DNA from: Pseudooceanicola algae
GTDB taxonomy: Bacteria > Pseudomonadota > Alphaproteobacteria > Rhodobacterales > Rhodobacteraceae
Assembly (NCBI RefSeq): GCF_003590145.2
Contig: NZ_CP060436.1
Location: 3,043,001 to 3,107,000 of the forward strand
Reading direction: 5' to 3'
Length of the DNA stretch: 64,000 nt
This document shows positions 56,499 to 64,000 of this stretch, piece after piece. Numbering within the stretch: position 1 is the first letter of the stretch; each line of letters starts with the position of its first letter. The notes beneath the pieces are model-generated. The model did no database searches. It worked only from the letters and a program-made list of their open reading frames with translations, and was not told the origin of the DNA. Made by a program: the position numbers and the translations under genes.

Positions 56499-57326
56499 AT
56501 GGCTGAAACGGGATCGCAACTGCCCGGAATCGTGGTGACCGGCGCCTCGGGGCGGATGGGTCAGATGCTGGCGCGCAGTGTCCTCGACAACCCCGCGACC
56601 CGGCTTGTCGGCGCGGTCGAACGCAGCGGAAGCGATTGGATCGGCCGCGATCTGGGTGCGGCCATGGGGGGCAGCGCGCTCGGCATCACCGTGACCGACG
56701 ATGCGGAGGCCGCCTTCGCTGGGGCTGATGCGGCCATCGACTTCACGGCCCCAGCCGCGACAGTGGACTTTGCCGACCTCGCCGCCCGCCACGGGCTCGT
56801 CCATGTCATCGGAACCACAGGCCTGGCGCCCGAAGACATCGCCCGTATCGCGACCGCCGCAAAGCAAACCGCCATCATCCGGGCCGGCAACATGAGCCTC
56901 GGGGTCAACTTGCTGACCCAGCTGACCCGCAAGGTCGCCCAGGCCCTGGACGAAGACTTCGATATCGAGATCGTCGAATACCACCACAACCGCAAGGTTG
57001 ACGCGCCCTCCGGCACCGCCCTGATGCTGGGCGAAGCAGCCGCTGAAGGGCGCGAGGTCTCGCTCGAAGGCGTGGCCGACCGTGGGCGCGACGGGATCAC
57101 CGGCGCGCGGGAACGCGGTCATATCGGCTTTGCGGCCATCCGTGGCGGCGGCATCATCGGGGAACACGACGTGCTCTTCGCCTCGCAATCCGAACGCATC
57201 ATCCTGCGCCATGTCGCCGAAGACCGCACGGTTTTCGCCAAGGGCGCGCTGAAAGCCGCGCTCTGGGGACAAGGCAAAGCACCGGGCGAATACGACATGC
57301 TCGACGTGCTCGGCCTCAACGACTGA
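56499..57326 (+). CDS. dapB: 4-Hydroxy-tetrahydrodipicolinate reductase
   Basis: 275 residues. NAD(P) motif [10 protein letters not shown] and the active-site [18 protein letters not shown] (catalytic His, Lys) are complete. It catalyses the second step committed to lysine and diaminopimelate. I chose 56499, with AGGAG just upstream, over an ATG five codons earlier. Repeat copy D follows. Confidence 0.96.
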   Translation: MAETGSQLPGIVVTGASGRMGQMLARSVLDNPATRLVGAVERSGSDWIGRDLGAAMGGSALGITVTDDAEAAFAGADAAIDFTAPAATVDFADLAARHGLVHVIGTTGLAPEDIARIATAAKQTAIIRAGNMSLGVNLLTQLTRKVAQALDEDFDIEIVEYHHNRKVDAPSGTALMLGEAAAEGREVSLEGVADRGRDGITGARERGHIGFAAIRGGGIIGEHDVLFASQSERIILRHVAEDRTVFAKGALKAALWGQGKAPGEYDMLDVLGLND

Positions 57327-57335
57327 TCACGCCAC

Positions 57336-57415
57336 CCGTTTCCCTGTTCGAAATATCCCGGGGGAACGCGCGCTGACCGCTTCAAGCGGCCAGCGCGCGT
57401 GGGGGCAGAGCCCCC
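57336..57415 (-). repeat. Dispersed intergenic two-hairpin repeat, copy D
   Basis: Minus-strand reading: GGGGGCTCTGCCCCC, then a long hairpin with arms ACGCGCGCTG / CAGCGCGCGT extended by CCGCTT/AGCGG, then TCCCCCGGGATATTTCGAAC. The second stem differs completely from copies A-C but keeps pairing. It is between convergent dapB and DUF1674. Confidence 0.85.
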
Positions 57416-57454
57416 GGTGCCCTGTACCCACCGGTGCAAGAGCGCCTAAAGCGC

Positions 57455-57643
57455 TCAGAAGTCGATCGCCAGCCCCTTCTTTTCCCAGTCGCCGTAGCGC
57501 GCAGGGTCCGGGCCATCCCGGCCACCATATTCCTTCGGGGTGGCAATGGCCTCGGCTTCGGCCTTTTCACGGCGCGCCTGCGCCTCTGCCAGGGCGCGTT
57601 GCGCGGCGGCGGGCAGATCGTTGTGGTTTTCATCCATCGGCAT
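57455..57643 (-). CDS. DUF1674 protein (SdhAF4-like)
   Basis: 62 residues, MPMDENHNDLPAAAQRALAE at the start and the family signature GPDPARYGDWEKKGLAIDF at the C-terminus. DUF1674 contains the eukaryotic succinate dehydrogenase assembly factor SDHAF4, so a role in SdhA flavoprotein handling is plausible. No sdh genes are in the window. AGGAAG lies a few bases before the chosen ATG; the Met codon one earlier is possible. Confidence 0.9.
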   Translation of the reverse strand: MPMDENHNDLPAAAQRALAEAQARREKAEAEAIATPKEYGGRDGPDPARYGDWEKKGLAIDF

Positions 57644-57709
57644 CATGCTTCCTTTCGGCTCGCCCCATGTTATACGCCCGCCCTGACCCCCGGCAAGGAG
57701 TCCGCCGTC

Positions 57710-59089
57710 ATGCAGAACCCACGCAAGCCCAGATCCCGCCGGCCCGCGCCGCAAACGCAGGGCCCGAAACCGGCTGCACCGGCCGATCCGCAGGACAGGG
57801 CACCACGGATTCCGACCGCGCGAGACGCCGCGCTGCGGATGCTGAACGAGGTGCTGGGCGAAGACCCCCGCCTGCTGTCGGACCTGCGCGACGCGCCCTG
57901 GCTGCGGCCCATGCCCCCGGCGGACCGCGCGCGCGCCCTGCGCCTGGCGACGGAAACCCTGCGCGGGCTGGAGCGTTGTGACCGGCTGTTGTTCAACCAC
58001 CTGAAAAAGACCCCGCCGCCCGAGATCCTCAACATCCTGCGCCTCGGCTGCTACGAACTGGCCACGGGTGCAGCGGCTCATGGGGTGGTCAACGACCTTG
58101 TCCAGGCCGCAGGACGGGTGCCGAAACAAGCCCACATGAAGGGCCTCGTGAACGCCGTATTGCGCAAGACGGCCGAGGAAGCGCCGGTGCAATGGACCCG
58201 CCTGCGCGCCCCGCGCCTGCCCGACTGGCTGCGAGAACCTCTTTGCGAAGCCTATGGAAAACCACGTGTTTCCGCCTTCGAACTGGCGCAGTCGCAGGGC
58301 GCGCCCCTGGACCTGACCCCGCGCGATCCCTCGGCGGCGGCCGACTGGTCGGAAAAGCTGGGCGGCGTTCTCCTGCCCATCGGCTCGATCCGGCTGGAAG
58401 CCGGGCAGCAGGTCTCGGCCCTGCCGGGCTACGACGACGGGGGCTGGTGGATTCAGGACGCCGCCGCCGCGCTACCGGCGCGTATCCTTGCGCCGCAAGC
58501 GGGGGAAAACATCCTTGATCTTTGCGCGGCACCGGGCGGCAAGACGCTGCAACTGGCCGCGGCGGGTGCCCGCGTCACCGCGCTGGACCTGTCGGAAAAC
58601 CGCCTGAAACGTCTGCAGGAAAACCTGCAACGCACCGGTCTGACGGCCAGCGTCCTGGGCGGCGATGCGTTGGAATTCCAGCCCGAGGACGGCACCCTGT
58701 ACGACGCCATCCTGCTGGACGCGCCCTGCTCTGCCACCGGCACGATCCGCCGCCACCCCGACTTGCCGCTGGTGCGCGAAGGGGATGAGATCGGCGGGCT
58801 GATCGAACTGCAGGCCGCCATGCTGGACCACGCGCTGACCCTGCTGAAACCAGGTGGGCGGCTGATCTTCTGCACCTGTTCGCTGATTCCCGACGAAGGC
58901 GAATGCCAGGTCGAAGAGGCCCTTGCCCGCCATCCCGGCCTGAGCGTGGACCGGGATGCCCTGACCTTGCCAGGGGTTGAACCCGATTGGATCACCGAAG
59001 AAGGCGGGCTGCGCCTGACCCCGGACATGTGGCCCGACCTTGGCGGCATGGACGGCTTCTACATGGCCTGCCTGCGCAAGGGCGCCTGA
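57710..59089 (+). CDS. rsmB: RsmB-type 16S rRNA m5C methyltransferase
   Basis: 459 residues. A NusB-like RNA-binding domain (about 40-180) precedes a Rossmann methyltransferase domain: DLCAAPGGKTLQLAAAGA (SAM site), DAPCSATGT with C340 and CTCSLIPDEGE with the catalytic C390. It methylates 16S rRNA C967. AAGGAG lies before the ATG at 57710. Upstream N-terminal region is Pro-rich. Confidence 0.95.
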   Translation: MQNPRKPRSRRPAPQTQGPKPAAPADPQDRAPRIPTARDAALRMLNEVLGEDPRLLSDLRDAPWLRPMPPADRARALRLATETLRGLERCDRLLFNHLKKTPPPEILNILRLGCYELATGAAAHGVVNDLVQAAGRVPKQAHMKGLVNAVLRKTAEEAPVQWTRLRAPRLPDWLREPLCEAYGKPRVSAFELAQSQGAPLDLTPRDPSAAADWSEKLGGVLLPIGSIRLEAGQQVSALPGYDDGGWWIQDAAAALPARILAPQAGENILDLCAAPGGKTLQLAAAGARVTALDLSENRLKRLQENLQRTGLTASVLGGDALEFQPEDGTLYDAILLDAPCSATGTIRRHPDLPLVREGDEIGGLIELQAAMLDHALTLLKPGGRLIFCTCSLIPDEGECQVEEALARHPGLSVDRDALTLPGVEPDWITEEGGLRLTPDMWPDLGGMDGFYMACLRKGA

Positions 59090-59253
59090 CAAGAAGGCTT
59101 TGGAAGGGTGTCGCGCAGGCTTTGGCGATGCAACCGGCGCGCCGGGCCGAATGCTGCATGACAGGGACGCGACCAGCGGCTAGGGTGAGGAAACAGGGCG
59201 ACGCACCGGGGTAACCCGGCGCCAACAGGCCCCCGGAACCCAGAGGCAGGTCG

Positions 59254-61008
59254 ATGACGCACCCCGGATCCCGGCGTTCAGCCGGGGTGGGCACAGTGAA
59301 CAGGATCCACGCCAGGCTCGCCGCGCGGGCCCGGATCGAGACCGCTTTCATCTTCTACCCCGATCCGCGCGGCTTTGGCCCGGTGGAGCGGGGCAAGGCC
59401 CTGATGGCGGGGGATTTCCTGTTCGCGGGCACAGAAATTTCGGCTCCGGAAACCGATCCCGACGCGGCCCCCTGGCGGGTCGAGGTGCCGGATGCGGGCT
59501 TTTCCGATGCGGTGCAGGGGTTCGACTGGCTCGAAGACCTCGCGGCCCTCGGGGACAAGCCCGCGCGCCTGCGGGCGCAAGGCTGGATGCGGGACTGGAT
59601 CGACCTTTATGGCCGGGGCGGCGGGCCCGGCTGGACGCCCCTGCTGACCGGGCGCCGCCTGTTGCGCTGCATCAATCACAGCCAGTTCCTGATGCGCAAG
59701 GCCAGTGCCGAGGACAGCGCCGCGATCTCGACCAGTCTGGGCCGTCAGGTGCTGTTCCTTGGTCGCCGCTGGCACAAGGTCCCGCCCGGTCTGCCACGGG
59801 TCGAGGCCCTGACCGGCCTGCTTTGCGCGGCCCTTTCCCTGCACGGTGCCGAAGGGTTCGTCGCCCCGGCCCAGACCGGTCTGGAAAGCGCCATCGCCGA
59901 TCTGGTCACCGCCGATGGCACGCTGGCCAGTCGCAACCCCGAGGACCTGCTGAAGGTCTTCACCCTGCTGATCTGGGCGCTGACCGCGCTGGAGGAAGCC
60001 GACAGCCCGGCCTTGCCCGGTCATCTGGCCGCCATCCGCGCCATTGCCCCGGTGCTGCGCACCCTGCGCCATTCGGATGGCACGCTGGCGCGGTTTCAGG
60101 GCGGCGAGCGTGGGGTCAACGGCCGGCTGGACCGGATGCTGGCGGCCTCGGGCGTGTCGCTGCCCAGCCCGCAGGGCCGGGCGATGGGCTTTGCCCGGCT
60201 GGGCGCGGGGCGTGTCAGCGTGATTCTTGATGCCGCGCCGCCCGCGCGGGGGCGCGAGGGGGCGCATGCCCATGCCTCGACCCTTGCGATGGAGATCACT
60301 TCGGGGCGGCGGCCCCTGGTGGTCAGTTGCGGATCCGGCGAAGGCATGAGCGCGGATTGGCAGCGCGCGGGCCGCTCCACCCCCAGCCATTCGACGCTGA
60401 TCCTAGACGGTAAATCCTCGTCCCAGTTTGCGACCCGTAGCGACGGCTTTGCCCATATGCCCCGTCACGTGCAGGCCGAGATCACCACCAGCCCCGAGGG
60501 CACCCGGCTGGAGGCCAGCCATGACGGCTATGTCAGGGACTACGGGCTGACCCATGCGCGGCTGCTGGATCTGTCCTTCGATGGTCGCGCCATGGGCGGC
60601 GAGGACATGTTGCTGGCGCTGGCCGACCGGGACAAGAAACGCTTTGACCGTGCCGGGGGGCAGGCGGCGGATCTGGGCATTCCCTACAAGATCCGCTTTC
60701 ACCTGCACCCCGAGGTCGAGGCCGCACCCGATGCCGACGACGGCGCGCTGCGGCTGACATTGCCAAGCGGGGAAACCTGGCTGTTCCGATATGACGGGCA
60801 GGCGGGGCAGGAGGTCGAAGCCTCGGTTTTCCTTGAAAAGGGGCGTATCCGGCCGAGAAGCTGCAAACAGTTGGTTCTATCTGGCCGCGCGATGGGATAT
60901 GCGACCCGCATCCGTTGGTCCTTTGCCAAGGCTCCGAACATGCCGGTTGCCACCCGCGACCTTGCCGGGATCGAGGCCGATGACCTGAAGATGCCCGAAT
61001 TGTTCTGA
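59254..61008 (+). CDS. Heparinase II/III family protein
   Basis: 584 residues. An N-terminal alpha/alpha toroid-like domain ([36 protein letters not shown]) and a C-terminal beta domain ([38 protein letters not shown]). The conserved His/Tyr pattern fits polysaccharide lyase-like enzymes. Between rsmB and purH it is a conserved neighbour in Rhodobacterales; the physiological polysaccharide is unknown. No signal peptide is evident, so location is unclear. Confidence 0.88.
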   Translation: MTHPGSRRSAGVGTVNRIHARLAARARIETAFIFYPDPRGFGPVERGKALMAGDFLFAGTEISAPETDPDAAPWRVEVPDAGFSDAVQGFDWLEDLAALGDKPARLRAQGWMRDWIDLYGRGGGPGWTPLLTGRRLLRCINHSQFLMRKASAEDSAAISTSLGRQVLFLGRRWHKVPPGLPRVEALTGLLCAALSLHGAEGFVAPAQTGLESAIADLVTADGTLASRNPEDLLKVFTLLIWALTALEEADSPALPGHLAAIRAIAPVLRTLRHSDGTLARFQGGERGVNGRLDRMLAASGVSLPSPQGRAMGFARLGAGRVSVILDAAPPARGREGAHAHASTLAMEITSGRRPLVVSCGSGEGMSADWQRAGRSTPSHSTLILDGKSSSQFATRSDGFAHMPRHVQAEITTSPEGTRLEASHDGYVRDYGLTHARLLDLSFDGRAMGGEDMLLALADRDKKRFDRAGGQAADLGIPYKIRFHLHPEVEAAPDADDGALRLTLPSGETWLFRYDGQAGQEVEASVFLEKGRIRPRSCKQLVLSGRAMGYATRIRWSFAKAPNMPVATRDLAGIEADDLKMPELF

Positions 61009-61022
61009 CCCGTTGCTGCTGG

Positions 61023-62633
61023 ATGGCCCAAGACATGACCGAGACCCTCGCGCTTTACCCCCTGCGTCGCGCCCTGATTTCCGTATCCGACAAGACCGGC
61101 CTGATCGACCTGGCCAGGTCGCTTGCCAGTCGCGGGGTCGAGCTGCTGTCGACCGGCGGCAGCGCCGGGATGCTGCGCGAGGCCGGGCTGGAGGTCACCG
61201 ACGTGGCCGATGTCACCGGCTTCCCGGAAATGATGGACGGGCGCGTCAAGACCCTGCATCCCAAGGTGCACGGCGGTCTGTTGGCGCTGCGCGACGACGC
61301 CGGCCATGTCGCGGCGATGAACGAACATGACATCACCCCGATCGACCTGCTGATCGTGAACCTGTATCCGTTCGAGGAAACCGTCGCCAAGGGCGCGGAT
61401 TACGACACCTGCATCGAGAATATCGACATCGGCGGCCCGGCCATGATCCGGGCGGCGGCGAAGAACCACAGGTTCGTCTCGGTTGTCACCGATACCGAAG
61501 ACTACGCCGCGCTGCTGGAAGAACTGGACGAACATGACGGCCAGACGACTTACGCCTTCCGACAGAAGCTGGCGCTGAACGCCTATGCCCGCACCGGCGC
61601 CTATGACGCGGCCGTTTCCGCCTGGATGACCGGCGCGCTTGGCCAGGAGGCGCCGCGCCGCCGGGTCTTTGGCGGCACCCTGGCGCAGACCCTGCGCTAT
61701 GGCGAGAACCCGCACCAGAAGGCGGGCTTCTACCGCGACGGCTCGTCCCGGCCCGGCGTGGCTTCGGCCACTCAGGTGCAGGGCAAGGAGCTGAGCTACA
61801 ACAACATCAACGACACCGATGCCGCATTCGAGCTGGTGTCGGAATTCCTGCCCGGCAACGGCCCGGCCTGCGCGATCATCAAGCACGCCAACCCCTGCGG
61901 CGTGGCGCGCGGCGAGACCCTGCGCGAAGCCTACATGCGCGCCTTCGACTGCGACCGGACTTCGGCCTTCGGCGGGATCATCGCGCTGAACGAGGCGCTG
62001 AATGCCGAAACCGCCGAGGAGATCGCGCAGATCTTCACCGAGGTCATCATCGCGCCGGGTGCCGATGAAAAGGCGCGCGAGATCCTCGCGAAGAAGAAGA
62101 ACCTGCGCCTGCTGCTGACCGATGGCCTGGCGGATCCGCTGACCGCCGGCCTGATGGTCAAGCAGGTCTCGGGCGGCTTCCTGGTGCAGGACAAGGATTC
62201 GGGTCACATCGACATGGACGACCTGCGGGTGGTGACGAAACGCGCGCCCTCGGACAAGGAAATGGCCGATCTGCTGTTCGCCTGGAAGGTCGCCAAGCAC
62301 GTGAAGTCCAACGCCATCGTCTACGTCAAGGATGGCGCGACCGTCGGCGTCGGGGCCGGCCAGATGAGCCGCGTCGACAGCTGCCGGATCGCCGCCCGCA
62401 AGAGCCATGACATGGCCGAGGCGCTTGGCCTTGCCGAGCCGCTGACCAAGGGATCGGTCGTGGCCTCGGATGCTTTCTTCCCCTTCGCGGACGGCCTGCT
62501 GACGGCGGCGGAAGCTGGGGCGACGGCTGTCATTCAGCCCGGTGGCTCGATGCGGGATCAGGATGTGATCGACGCGGCAGATGACGCGGGGCTGGCCATG
62601 GTGATGACCCGCATGCGCCATTTCCGGCACTGA
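61023..62633 (+). CDS. purH: Bifunctional AICAR transformylase/IMP cyclohydrolase
   Basis: 536 residues. The N-terminal MGS-like IMP cyclohydrolase domain starts [17 protein letters not shown], and the C-terminal AICAR transformylase has [15 protein letters not shown] and [11 protein letters not shown]. Last two steps of de novo IMP synthesis. The N-terminal Met is not sharply determined (61023 or 61035). 14 bases follow the heparinase gene and 4 bases precede lspA, so it is in a long operon. Confidence 0.97.
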   Translation: MAQDMTETLALYPLRRALISVSDKTGLIDLARSLASRGVELLSTGGSAGMLREAGLEVTDVADVTGFPEMMDGRVKTLHPKVHGGLLALRDDAGHVAAMNEHDITPIDLLIVNLYPFEETVAKGADYDTCIENIDIGGPAMIRAAAKNHRFVSVVTDTEDYAALLEELDEHDGQTTYAFRQKLALNAYARTGAYDAAVSAWMTGALGQEAPRRRVFGGTLAQTLRYGENPHQKAGFYRDGSSRPGVASATQVQGKELSYNNINDTDAAFELVSEFLPGNGPACAIIKHANPCGVARGETLREAYMRAFDCDRTSAFGGIIALNEALNAETAEEIAQIFTEVIIAPGADEKAREILAKKKNLRLLLTDGLADPLTAGLMVKQVSGGFLVQDKDSGHIDMDDLRVVTKRAPSDKEMADLLFAWKVAKHVKSNAIVYVKDGATVGVGAGQMSRVDSCRIAARKSHDMAEALGLAEPLTKGSVVASDAFFPFADGLLTAAEAGATAVIQPGGSMRDQDVIDAADDAGLAMVMTRMRHFRH

Positions 62634-62637
62634 GCGG

Positions 62638-63108
62638 ATGATGCGTATCGTTTTCTGGGCCGGGTTCTGGGTGTTCCTTGCGGATCAGCTGAGCAAGTAC
62701 CTCGTGGTGCATTTCCTAGACCTGCAGGCGTTGAAGGAAATCGACGTCATTCCGGGTTTCGTGGCCTTCCACATGGCCTGGAACGACGGCATCAACTTTG
62801 GCCTGTTGTCGCAAGGCAACACCAACGGACGCTGGATCCTGATCGGCATCGCCCTGGTGATCTGCGCCGGGGTCCTGTTCTGGGTGCACCGCGAAAGACC
62901 GCGGCGGATCGGGCTGATCGCGGCAGGTTTCCTGGTGGGCGGCGCGCTTGGCAATGTGGTGGACCGGCTGCTTTACGGGGCCGTGGCGGATTTCATGAAC
63001 GTTTCCTGCTGCGGGATCGTGAACCCCTATGCCTTCAATATCGCGGATGTCGCGATCTTTGTGGGCGCAGTGATGCTGGTCTTCCTGCCGGCCGAGAAAG
63101 GGACGTGA
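62638..63108 (+). CDS. lspA: Lipoprotein signal peptidase II
   Basis: 156 residues with four membrane helices. Catalytic Asp pair: NVVDRLLYGAVADF and FNIADVAIF. It cleaves signal peptides of diacylglycerol-modified prolipoproteins, of which several are encoded in this window (LptE, DUF3576, DUF3035, SLT). ADQLSKYLV is conserved at the first helix. Confidence 0.96.
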   Translation: MMRIVFWAGFWVFLADQLSKYLVVHFLDLQALKEIDVIPGFVAFHMAWNDGINFGLLSQGNTNGRWILIGIALVICAGVLFWVHRERPRRIGLIAAGFLVGGALGNVVDRLLYGAVADFMNVSCCGIVNPYAFNIADVAIFVGAVMLVFLPAEKGT

Positions 63109-63160
63109 CCTTGGCCTGCCAATCGGTTAGGTCTCGGCGAGAGATACGAAAGGGAAGGCC

Positions 63161-63706
63161 ATGAAGATGGCACGAGGGCTGCGCCTTTTTGCGAATGGTC
63201 TGAAAACGGGCCTGGTCGGCTGCGTCGTTATCGGCGCGCTGGCGGCTTGCAGCAGCGAAGACACGCTGCGCAGCTTCCGGGACACCAGTCCGGGGCCGGA
63301 AGAATTCAACGTCGTTCCGACCAAGCCGCTGCAGACGCCGGAAAACCTGGCATCCCTGCCGGTGCCGACACCGGGTGGCAGCAACCGGGTCGATCCGACG
63401 CCCAAGGCCGATGCCGTCGCCGCCCTTGGTGGCAATGCCGCGGCGCTGAACAGCACCGCCGTGCCGTCGTCCGATGGCGCGCTGCTGTCCTATGCCGGGC
63501 GCGCCGGGGTCGATCCGTCGATCCGTGCCTCCCTCGCGGCCGAGGATGCGGAATTCCGCCGCAAGGAAGCGCGCTGGACCTCTCTCAACCCGTTCAACAT
63601 CGACCGCTATTACCGCGCCTACGAAGATCAGACCCTTCAGCCGCGCGACGTGGCCGAGGCCTATCGCCGCGCCGGTTACGACACCCCGAGCTATCCACCC
63701 CAATAA
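63161..63706 (+). CDS. DUF3035 lipoprotein
   Basis: 181 residues. Signal peptide with lipobox GALAAC (C30), then a DUF3035 sequence (FRDTSPGPEEFNVVPTKPLQTPENLASLP, ending in RRAGYDTPSYPPQ). Function unknown; a cell-envelope lipoprotein. It follows lspA by 52 bases on the same strand. In related genomes the next gene is an M16 peptidase. Confidence 0.9.
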   Translation: MKMARGLRLFANGLKTGLVGCVVIGALAACSSEDTLRSFRDTSPGPEEFNVVPTKPLQTPENLASLPVPTPGGSNRVDPTPKADAVAALGGNAAALNSTAVPSSDGALLSYAGRAGVDPSIRASLAAEDAEFRRKEARWTSLNPFNIDRYYRAYEDQTLQPRDVAEAYRRAGYDTPSYPPQ

Positions 63707-63727
63707 GGCTCCGCGCGCCGGACATCG

Positions 63728-63759
63728 CCCCGAATATCGCGCCGGCCCCCGAATATCGC
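63728..63759 (+). repeat. Tandem pair of CCCCGAATATCGC sites
   Basis: The 13-base sequence occurs at 63728-63740 and 63747-63759, a 19-base period close to two helical turns, in the 294-base gap after DUF3035. It may be a pair of operator sites or a simple duplication. Confidence 0.5.
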
Positions 63760-63788
63760 ACCAGCCATTGTCCGTTCAGTGGGCTCTT

Positions 63789-63819
63789 CACCCGCCCCGT
63801 CTCTGCACGGCGGCGGGTG
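63789..63819 (+). terminator. Possible terminator of the lspA-DUF3035 operon
   Basis: 8-bp stem CACCCGCC / GGCGGGTG with a 15-base loop; no T run. Confidence 0.45.
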
Positions 63820-63838
63820 TGTGCATCTTCGGGCATGG

Positions 63839-63853
63839 TTAACCCAATCTTAG
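63839..63853 (+). promoter_or_regulatory. CtrA-like site TTAA-N7-TTAG
   Basis: TTAACCCAATCTTAG matches 7 of 8 bases of the TTAA-N7-TTAA CtrA consensus and includes TTAACC. It lies about 150 bases before the end of the window, upstream of the next gene. Confidence 0.4.
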
Positions 63854-63991
63854 CCGTCCTGGGGCAACCCTGCGGGGATGCGCGGGGGATGCGCGGCGGC
63901 TCCGGCATCGTCACATAGGGGTGAAAACCGCGTCAGGCGGTTGCGGTGGACGGGCTGGCGCCTATGGTCTCTGGCAGACACAAGAACAGCC

Positions 63992-63998
63992 GAGAGGA
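63992..63998 (+). promoter_or_regulatory. Ribosome-binding site of the next gene
   Basis: GAGAGGA ends two bases before the window edge. A start codon is expected just outside; the gene itself is not visible. Confidence 0.35.
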
Positions 63999-64000
63999 CA

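Noticed and set aside
1-64000. Looked for tRNA, rRNA, CRISPR arrays, insertion sequences, prophage and known riboswitch motifs
   Set aside because: None seen: no TPsiC/acceptor pattern in any intergenic gap, no regular direct-repeat spacer array and no transposase or integrase.

Overview
The window is a 64 kb piece of a high-GC alphaproteobacterial chromosome, almost certainly order Rhodobacterales (Rhodobacter/Roseobacter relatives). The basis is gene content and order I recognise from that group: pmbA-cysQ-DUF4170-waaA-like-lpxK, DUF3576/leuS-lptE-holA, rbfA/truB/rpsO/pnp, rsmB-heparinase-purH-lspA-DUF3035, a short Rhodobacter-type porin, and an intergenic repeat with a CCCGGGATATTT core. 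Genus cannot be read from this. Nearly all of the sequence is compact core genome. I see no transposase, integrase, phage gene, CRISPR array, rRNA or tRNA.

Layout. 1-1.5 kb: endonuclease III (cut by the window edge) and an adenosine-kinase-like PfkB kinase. 1.6-8.1 kb (minus strand): envelope and lipid A block lpxK, a degenerate WaaA-like protein, DUF4170, cysQ, pmbA, DUF2125. 8.3-10.3 kb: an SDR dehydrogenase and a flavoprotein. 10.3-16.4 kb: holA, lptE, leuS and DUF3576 on the minus strand, with a plus-strand GT4 glycosyltransferase between leuS and DUF3576. 17-20.4 kb: porin, YggS, an L,D-transpeptidase and ribA. 20.5-23.6 kb: an orphan OmpR-type regulator, an unusual membrane chemoreceptor and a small exported protein translationally coupled to it. 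23.7-28 kb: exonuclease III, an unassigned membrane transporter, CnoX-like thioredoxin, a Lon-substrate-binding-domain protein and a short Trm112 protein. 28-36.8 kb: ubiquinone-type hydroxylase, amidase, aminotransferase, ftsK, lolA and a lysozyme-fold lipoprotein. 36.9-43.8 kb: AEC transporter, hspQ, gamma-glutamyltransferase, a STAS/RsbW-type pair, msrC, rluA, a kinase-like protein fused to an acyl-CoA-synthetase-like C-terminal domain, and gloA. 43.9-48.3 kb: aldehyde dehydrogenase, 1-Cys peroxiredoxin, a small conserved protein and a GT25/GT11 glycosyltransferase pair. 48.5-56.4 kb: the pnp-rpsO-truB-rbfA translation/RNA-decay cluster, opened by a plus-strand gene for an exported single-heme cytochrome-c-like protein. 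56.5-64 kb: dapB, a DUF1674 (SdhAF4-like) protein, rsmB, a heparinase-family protein, purH, lspA, a DUF3035 lipoprotein and the apparent promoter region of the next gene.

The genes mainly serve envelope biogenesis (lipid A, LPS export, lipoprotein maturation and sorting, peptidoglycan cross-linking), RNA maturation and translation, and DNA repair and segregation. The least explained items are five copies of a two-hairpin intergenic repeat whose second stem changes sequence but stays paired, a WaaA-like protein without the expected catalytic glutamates, the kinase-ANL fusion, the histidine-rich chemoreceptor sensor domain, and the secreted cytochrome splitting a conserved operon.
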